From Apodemus sylvaticus (taxonomy: Eukaryota; Chordata; Mammalia; Rodentia; Muridae): DNA of 64,000 nucleotides. The DNA is taken from positions 202,451,068 through 202,515,067 of the forward strand of contig NC_067472.1 in NCBI RefSeq assembly GCF_947179515.1. The letters are read 5' to 3'. Position numbers and translations under genes: made by a program. The notes beneath the pieces are model-generated. The model searched no databases. It was not told where the DNA came from and saw only the letters and a list, made by a program, of their open reading frames with translations. Every line of letters starts with the position of its first letter. Position 1 is the stretch's first letter. Positions 59,301 through 64,000 of the stretch are shown piece by piece.

Positions 59301-62300
59301 TGCCAGGACATGCTGCTGAAGGGGGCAGTGTTCTTCTCCAGGTCCGTAATCTGCCAGAAGATCTGCAAACCTTTTCCTGGTACAAAGGAGTGTATAGCAC
59401 TGAGGCCTTTAAAATTGCAGAATACAGCGTAGCGACGAAGTCCATCTCTAGCGGCCGTGCGCACAGCAGAAGAGAGAAAGGGTACACCAATGGATCCCTG
59501 CTGCTCCAGAATGTCACGGAGAAGGACTCGGGCTTGTACACACTCGTAACGACAGACAGCAATTTCAAAATTGAAACAGCACATGTACAAGTCAACGTGC
59601 ACAGTAAGTGACTCTCTATGGCTTCCAGCTGCTGGGTGTGGCTTTGCCTACTTCCGGAGTGGACTGTGAGGAGTGGGCTGTGCTGCTCTCTCCCCCACCA
59701 CACTGTGTCCTCACTTTGGCATTTGGCAGTTACTGCAGGGCACACCCGGTGTGGACCACCAGCATTAGATCAGAGCTCTTCCCCTTTCGTTTCCTGCAGA
59801 GGTAGACTCAGCCTAAGACCCTCAGACTCGACCCTGACCCTTGGGGTCTCACCATGCCCACAACCCTGATAGAGACTCCATGGGGTCTGATAAGTCCTAG
59901 CTGAGGAAGTCACAGAGTCCCCACACACAGCACCAGGAAGGCCTGTCCGCAAATCTCTGTGATGGTTACATCCATGGCGAGCCTGGAAAATGTTTTCGTC
60001 ATTGCTTTGCTTTGCAATTCTGTAAGCGCTGACGTGGTACACGGCTGTCCTGGCATGTGTCACCATCCATGCACTGCCGTGAGAGCCACTGTTGTGCTAG
60101 TTACCCTGGACATCTTCCACAGAGACCCCGCTAGGAATGCATAGCAGGACAGGACGATCTGTGCCCCAGGCCATTCACTAGCTGCTTGGATGGCCTTATG
60201 CTACCCTCACAGGAAGGTCAGGGTCTCCAAGGTGATAGACAAAGGATACTGGTCCTTTTGGCAAATGTTTGTCCTCTGGTGTCCAGATCCTGGAATTCTC
60301 TCTCACAGGCAAAAAAAAAAAAAAAAAATCTCAGAGTTGCTAAACTGGGCAGCTCCCAGACATGAGAAGCAATTCACTAGATGTCAAAGTAACTCAGCCT
60401 AAGACTTCAGAATCTATGCAATCTCGTGAGGGTCTTGCCTTCCTCAGAATGCAGAAAACTCAGAAAAGCAATTCTAGGCACCTCTCACTTAGGGTGTATT
60501 CTGGCTCCATCCCTGACCCTGCAGACCTGGACTTCTCCTGGGCAGTCTCTCAGACTACTTAGCACATTACTCTGTCAGAGGATCCTGTGTTACTAGGTTC
60601 CAGGCTCTCCCACGGCATATCCCAGGGGGAATCACCTAGACAGAGGACAGCTGCCTCCCAGGAAGGTCATGGCTGACCCTAGGTGAGGTTCAGCCAGCAC
60701 AGGATGCTGAGAGTCCCTCGGAAACTCTGCCTAGGTTTACGGGACCACTGTCCTCTCTCTAGGGTCCAGGTGACCTCATGATTCTCAACCACATGTAACT
60801 CCCCACACAACTGCTCCTGGGTCTCATGGCAACACACCCTGACTGGTGACTCCAGTGAGCATGGGTCTGTCCCCTTCCTAGTCATCAGTCAGCAGGTCCC
60901 TTCCCAGTCCTCACAAGCATCTCTGTCATGTTTGTGTAGAGTTGATCCCACCTCAGTATTGAGAACAGGCCAGCTTAGGATCCTGTGTCTTAAAGGACAC
61001 ACTGGGAGAGATGATTATCAGCCTTGTGCTTGGTTCCATCCCCCACAGCAGTCAGCATCACCTTGGGAAGGGCTCCTGCCTGGGCAGAGGCTGAGCTCAG
61101 AGGGGGAAGGCTGCAGAGCTTGGTGACAGAGCTGGAACAAATGCAGTTCTCCACAGAGGAAGGGCAGACCCGGCACGCGGCCACGGCAGTCCACTGTGTA
61201 CTTCTACGCAAAGCATGCAGCCCTGGTCATGTCTCCTGCTCACTGGGGAGGAGGACAGGGCCTGACTGTGTGGGAGCAGGGGAGCTACCAAGGAATGACA
61301 GGAAAGGCTCCCTCAAGTTGACCTCTGACCTCCATCTAGGGGCTGTGGCTGTCATTAAGCATACACACAGGATGGTGTACACCTGCACCTCACACACACC
61401 CACACCCATACCCCTCCACACACCTCCATATGGTAACTGGAGCTGGCGGTTTAACCAGTGGCAGTAGCTCCAAGTATCAGAATGTCATTAACAGTAGGAC
61501 ATCCAAGAACTTTTCACATCTGCCTATCTACACACAGGCATACGAGCCTGTGTAGGCACTGGACCTTAAAATATCTAGTCAGACATTTTTACTAACAAGG
61601 GCCTATCTGTAATGGGCTGAAAGACAGACCAGGACGGCCATGTCAAGGTGAGGTAAGGTGCTGACTGGACCAGAATGGAGGTTGGGGAGTGAAAACCTGG
61701 GGTCTGTAGAGGAAGAAGTAAGAGGAATTTTGCCTGCACCCCTCATCTTCTGAGAGTGAGCAGGCGTGTACCGACGGTGAGCGTAGAGACTCCTGAGGAC
61801 AGAGTTCCCCACAGTGGAAGCCACACACAATCAGAATCATGGATGTCCTTCGCTCAGTCCCCCTGACCTGTGCAGACTCCCACCCACCTCCGCAGAGCGA
61901 AGGGTCTATGCTTCTCTGCTCCCAGGGCCCCATCTTTTCACCAAAGAGCAAGGTGTCAATATGGAGGGTGTGAGCTTTCCTTTCTTCCTTCCCTTTCCGT
62001 CCCTGTCATCCTCCTGCCGTGGTCCAGCTTCCTGCTGCATCAGCAGGAGGAGAATCAGGAAGCCAAGGATGCAGACTCAACTCTTCTTGTCCCCAGAGAG
62101 CTTCTCCTCAGGACTCGCTTTGGACTTCCTGTCTTGGCTGGGTGTCCAAGTCCCATTGGCTGTAGGACAGCTCTGCACTGCCATGACAGCTGCAGTCATA
62201 TAGGTCACCTGTGCTCCTCATACTCCTGAGTCTCAATGGACAGGTGCCAGGACAGACGCCAACTGTTCCCATGGACTTAGGAGACATAGGGAAAGAGAAC

Positions 62301-62935
62301 GTCCCCAAGGAAAGGGCAGAGGTAACAGTTATCCGGGCACCTCCTTGTCCTCAGGAGTCCAGGCTAGGGTCATGGAGCAGATGCTGCTGCCGTGAGCAGC
62401 TTCCCCATCCCCAGGTCAGAATATTGCTCATCCCTAATCTTAACTCATAGGCTCTGCTGTGACCATGCACAGTGGTTGAATCAGTGTCACACAACCCATG
62501 GGTCCCAGATGCAAACACAAGACATGACTGTGGTCGCAGCTCCAAGTTCTCCTCCCTGGAAGCTTTATGAAGTGTGAGCTATAGTGGGGCTGGGTGAGCT
62601 GTCTGGAGGATGACGGTCCCTCCTCTGTTCCCCTCCTCTGTTTCTTTGCAGAGCTTGCCACACAGCCTTTCATGAGAGCCACGGCCAGCAGCATCAGAGT
62701 GCAGAGCTCAGTGGTCTTCACTTGCTTCTCAGACATCACTGGGGTCTCCATCCGTTGGCTCTTCAATAATCACAGTCTGCAGCTCACAGAGAGGATGACC
62801 CTGTCCCCGTCAAAGTGCCAACTCAGGATCCATGCTGTCAGGGAGGAGGATGCTGGAGCGTATCAATGTGAGGCCTTCAACCCAGTCAGCTCGAAGCCCA
62901 GTCTCCCTGTCAGCCTGGTGGTGACGAAGGAGTGA
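53316..62935 (+). CDS. Psg: Pregnancy-specific glycoprotein-like gene 3 (five coding exons)
   Basis: Join of 53316-53379, 54462-54821, 57719-58078, 59244-59603 and 62652-62935; phase-1 GT/AG introns of 1082, 2897, 1165 and 3048 bp. The product is 475 residues with the leader-N1-N2-N3-A layout and no internal stop. N1 is a mosaic. It shares IDSRQGI and SLAY with gene 1 but AIVW and YDLLVTG with gene 2, and has its own changes (VLRVDN, YKEE, GRVHSGRERLSRNGS, EPGKIV). N3 has gained a second sequon (NVT where genes 1 and 2 have DVT). The A domain is identical to genes 1 and 2. It is a secreted placental glycoprotein by family; the paralogue number cannot be assigned. Confidence 0.9.
54187..54238. 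repeat. (GGA)n repeat in intron 1, gene 3
   Basis: Intermediate-length form of the gene 1 tract. Confidence 0.9.
54462..54821 (+). CDS. Psg: Gene 3 exon 2, second half of leader and N1 domain
   Basis: The exon is 360 nt with acceptor CCCTTCTAG and donor GTAAGTA. Against gene 1 I count about 13 amino-acid-changing and 5 silent codon differences. The open frame upstream to 54176 is intronic. Confidence 0.93.
56545..56588 (+). pseudogene. Fossil leader exon in intron 2, gene 3
   Basis: It is orthologous to 22191-22234 and carries the same CAAAGGCTGTAGCACCTGG block. Confidence 0.5.
56898..57075. repeat. Expanded (CA)n tract in intron 2, gene 3
   Basis: Compound CA/CAGA repeat, the longest of the three. 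The expansion replaces unique sequence (CAGTGAATGGAAG) that precedes the tract in genes 1 and 2. Confidence 0.93.
57719..58078 (+). CDS. Psg: Gene 3 exon 3, N2 domain
   Basis: The exon is 360 nt with acceptor CCCTTCTAG and donor GTAAGTG. It differs from gene 1 by one residue (HKKME for HKKTE). Confidence 0.93.
59244..59603 (+). CDS. Psg: Gene 3 exon 4, N3 domain
   Basis: The exon is 360 nt with acceptor CCCTTCCAG and donor GTAAGTG. The linker is TSLSLCCDPLTSAQ. It has both NGS and NVT sequons. Confidence 0.93.
61034..61250 (+). pseudogene. Fossil promoter and leader exon in intron 4, gene 3
   Basis: Orthologue of 26640-26858. Confidence 0.45.
62652..62935 (+). CDS. Psg: Gene 3 exon 5, A domain and stop
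   Basis: The exon has 284 coding nt and ends in TGA at 62933-62935. Its protein is identical to the A domains of genes 1 and 2. Confidence 0.93.
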
Positions 62936-63064
62936 CCCCTCCTCTCATGGTTCATCTGCCTGGGGACCTTTATGTATTGAGATGTCCACACTTACCGACC
63001 CTTGCCTGTTACAGATTTCCATTCGTTCTCATCGCCACTGGACATTTCTTCCATGCCTCCTAGA

Positions 63065-63457
63065 CTGACTGGTTTTGTGTGTCAACTTGACACAGACTGT
63101 ACTTATCACGGAGAAAGGAGCTTCAGTTGGGGGAATGCCTGCATGAGACCCTGCTGTGGGGAATTTTCTCAATCAGTGATAAAGTGGGGAGGGCCCATGG
63201 TTGGTGGTGCCATCCCTGGGCTGTTCGTCCTGGGTTCTATAAGAGAGCAGGCTGAGAAAGCCAGGGAAGTGAGCCAGTAAGGAACATCCCTCCATGGCCT
63301 CTGCATCAGCTCCTGCTTCCTGACCTGCTTGAGTTGCAGTCTTGACTTCCTTTGGTGATGAACAGCTGTATGGAGTTGTAAGGTGAATAAACCCTTCCCT
63401 CCTCAACTTGCTTCTTGATCATGATGTTTATACAGGAATAGAGACCCTGAGTAAGAC
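63065..63457 (+). repeat. R1 repeat after gene 3, candidate 3' end
   Basis: Orthologue of 651-1041, with AATAAA at 63386-63391. Confidence 0.7.
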
Positions 63458-63461
63458 AGCT

Positions 63462-63850
63462 CCCAACACCTGATCCTGAACCCCTCTGTTCTCTTCCACA
63501 TCAGCTCTCCTACCCAGTTCCCTCCGTCATGTGCCTTCTACAACTATTTTCCCCCCTTCTAAGTGAGACTCAAGCATCCTCCTTTGGGCCTTCCAACTTT
63601 TTGTGCTGCATCGAGTCTGTTGAGTGTAGTGTGTATGTCTTGTATTTTATGTCTAATATCCATTTATGAGTGAGTACATACCATGCATACCATTTTTGGA
63701 CTGAGTTACATCACTCAGCATGATGTTCTCAAGTACCATCCATTTGCCTTAGAATTAATGATGTCTTTGTTTTTAGTAGTTGACTAGCATTCCATGGTGT
63801 GTATGGCACCACACTGTCTGTATCCATTCTTCCAAGCTGAGGCTACGCTC
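63462..63850 (-). mobile_element. Old LINE-1 3' end fragment, unit 3
   Basis: Orthologue of 1046-1430. Confidence 0.75.
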
Positions 63851-63969
63851 CCCACACTTCTCAGCTCACTCTTCATGCACAGTGCAGCCCAAGGAGAAAG
63901 TGTTCCCTTGTCCTTAATGGACAGAGTTTCATGCCTTTTCAGAAACAAAGGGGGAACTGAGGTTGACAG

Positions 63970-64000
63970 GTGTCTTAGTTAGGGTTTTACTGCGATGCAC
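63970..64000. repeat. R2 repeat, cut by window end
   Basis: The first bases of R2 (GTCTTAGTTAGGGTTTTACT) are present. The array therefore very likely continues to the right with another unit. Confidence 0.6.

Noticed and set aside
20097..62935. Assignment to a numbered mouse Psg gene or to a CEACAM
   Set aside because: The N-N-N-A layout and secreted end support Psg, but I cannot separate the close paralogues without a database comparison.
1..64000. CRISPR array, operon, phage or other prokaryotic system
   Set aside because: The tandem repeats are microsatellites, a minisatellite or transposons, genes are spliced, and SINE/LINE content is mammalian.

Overview
The window is mouse-type genomic DNA. 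The evidence is young L1Md-type LINE sequence, B1 and B2 SINEs, and multi-exon genes with consensus GT/AG splice sites. It lies inside a tandem array of pregnancy-specific glycoprotein (Psg) genes of the CEA/CEACAM immunoglobulin superfamily. No bacterial genes, CRISPR arrays, tRNAs or rRNAs were seen.

Three complete Psg-like genes and the last exon of a fourth lie on the + strand. The fourth (gene 0) contributes only its A-domain exon at 236-519. Gene 1 is 18922-28533, gene 2 is 37488-46969 and gene 3 is 53316-62935. Each complete gene has five coding exons of 64, 360, 360, 360 and 284 nt: leader, N1, N2, N3 and A. Splice phases match and there is no internal stop, giving a predicted secreted protein of 475 residues with three V-type N domains and one C2-type A domain. 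The array period, from A exon to A exon, is 28014, 18436 and 15966 bp.

The differences in period come mainly from the intergenic DNA. The gap between genes 0 and 1 holds the 3' end of a minus-strand provirus (3' LTR, polypurine tract, integrase relic). It also holds a 5'-truncated L1 with clear target-site duplications, and an older 5 kb L1 carrying nested B2, B1 and another repeat. Every unit keeps a copy of the provirus 5' LTR with a tRNA-Gly-like primer binding site, 3-6 kb upstream of the leader exon and in the opposite orientation. Unit 2 has its own B1 and an expanded 31-bp minisatellite. Unit 3 has lost about 2.6 kb upstream of its gene.

The genes presumably encode overlapping placental secreted glycoproteins. 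The strongest signal is the contrast between exons. The first N domain differs mostly by amino-acid-changing substitutions and is more diverged than the intron beside it, while N2 and A are nearly frozen. Introns 2 and 4 also carry what look like decayed copies of the promoter and leader exon. This suggests the extra N domains arose by duplication of a whole promoter-leader-N block. Individual Psg gene numbers cannot be assigned from sequence alone. All comparisons were made by eye.
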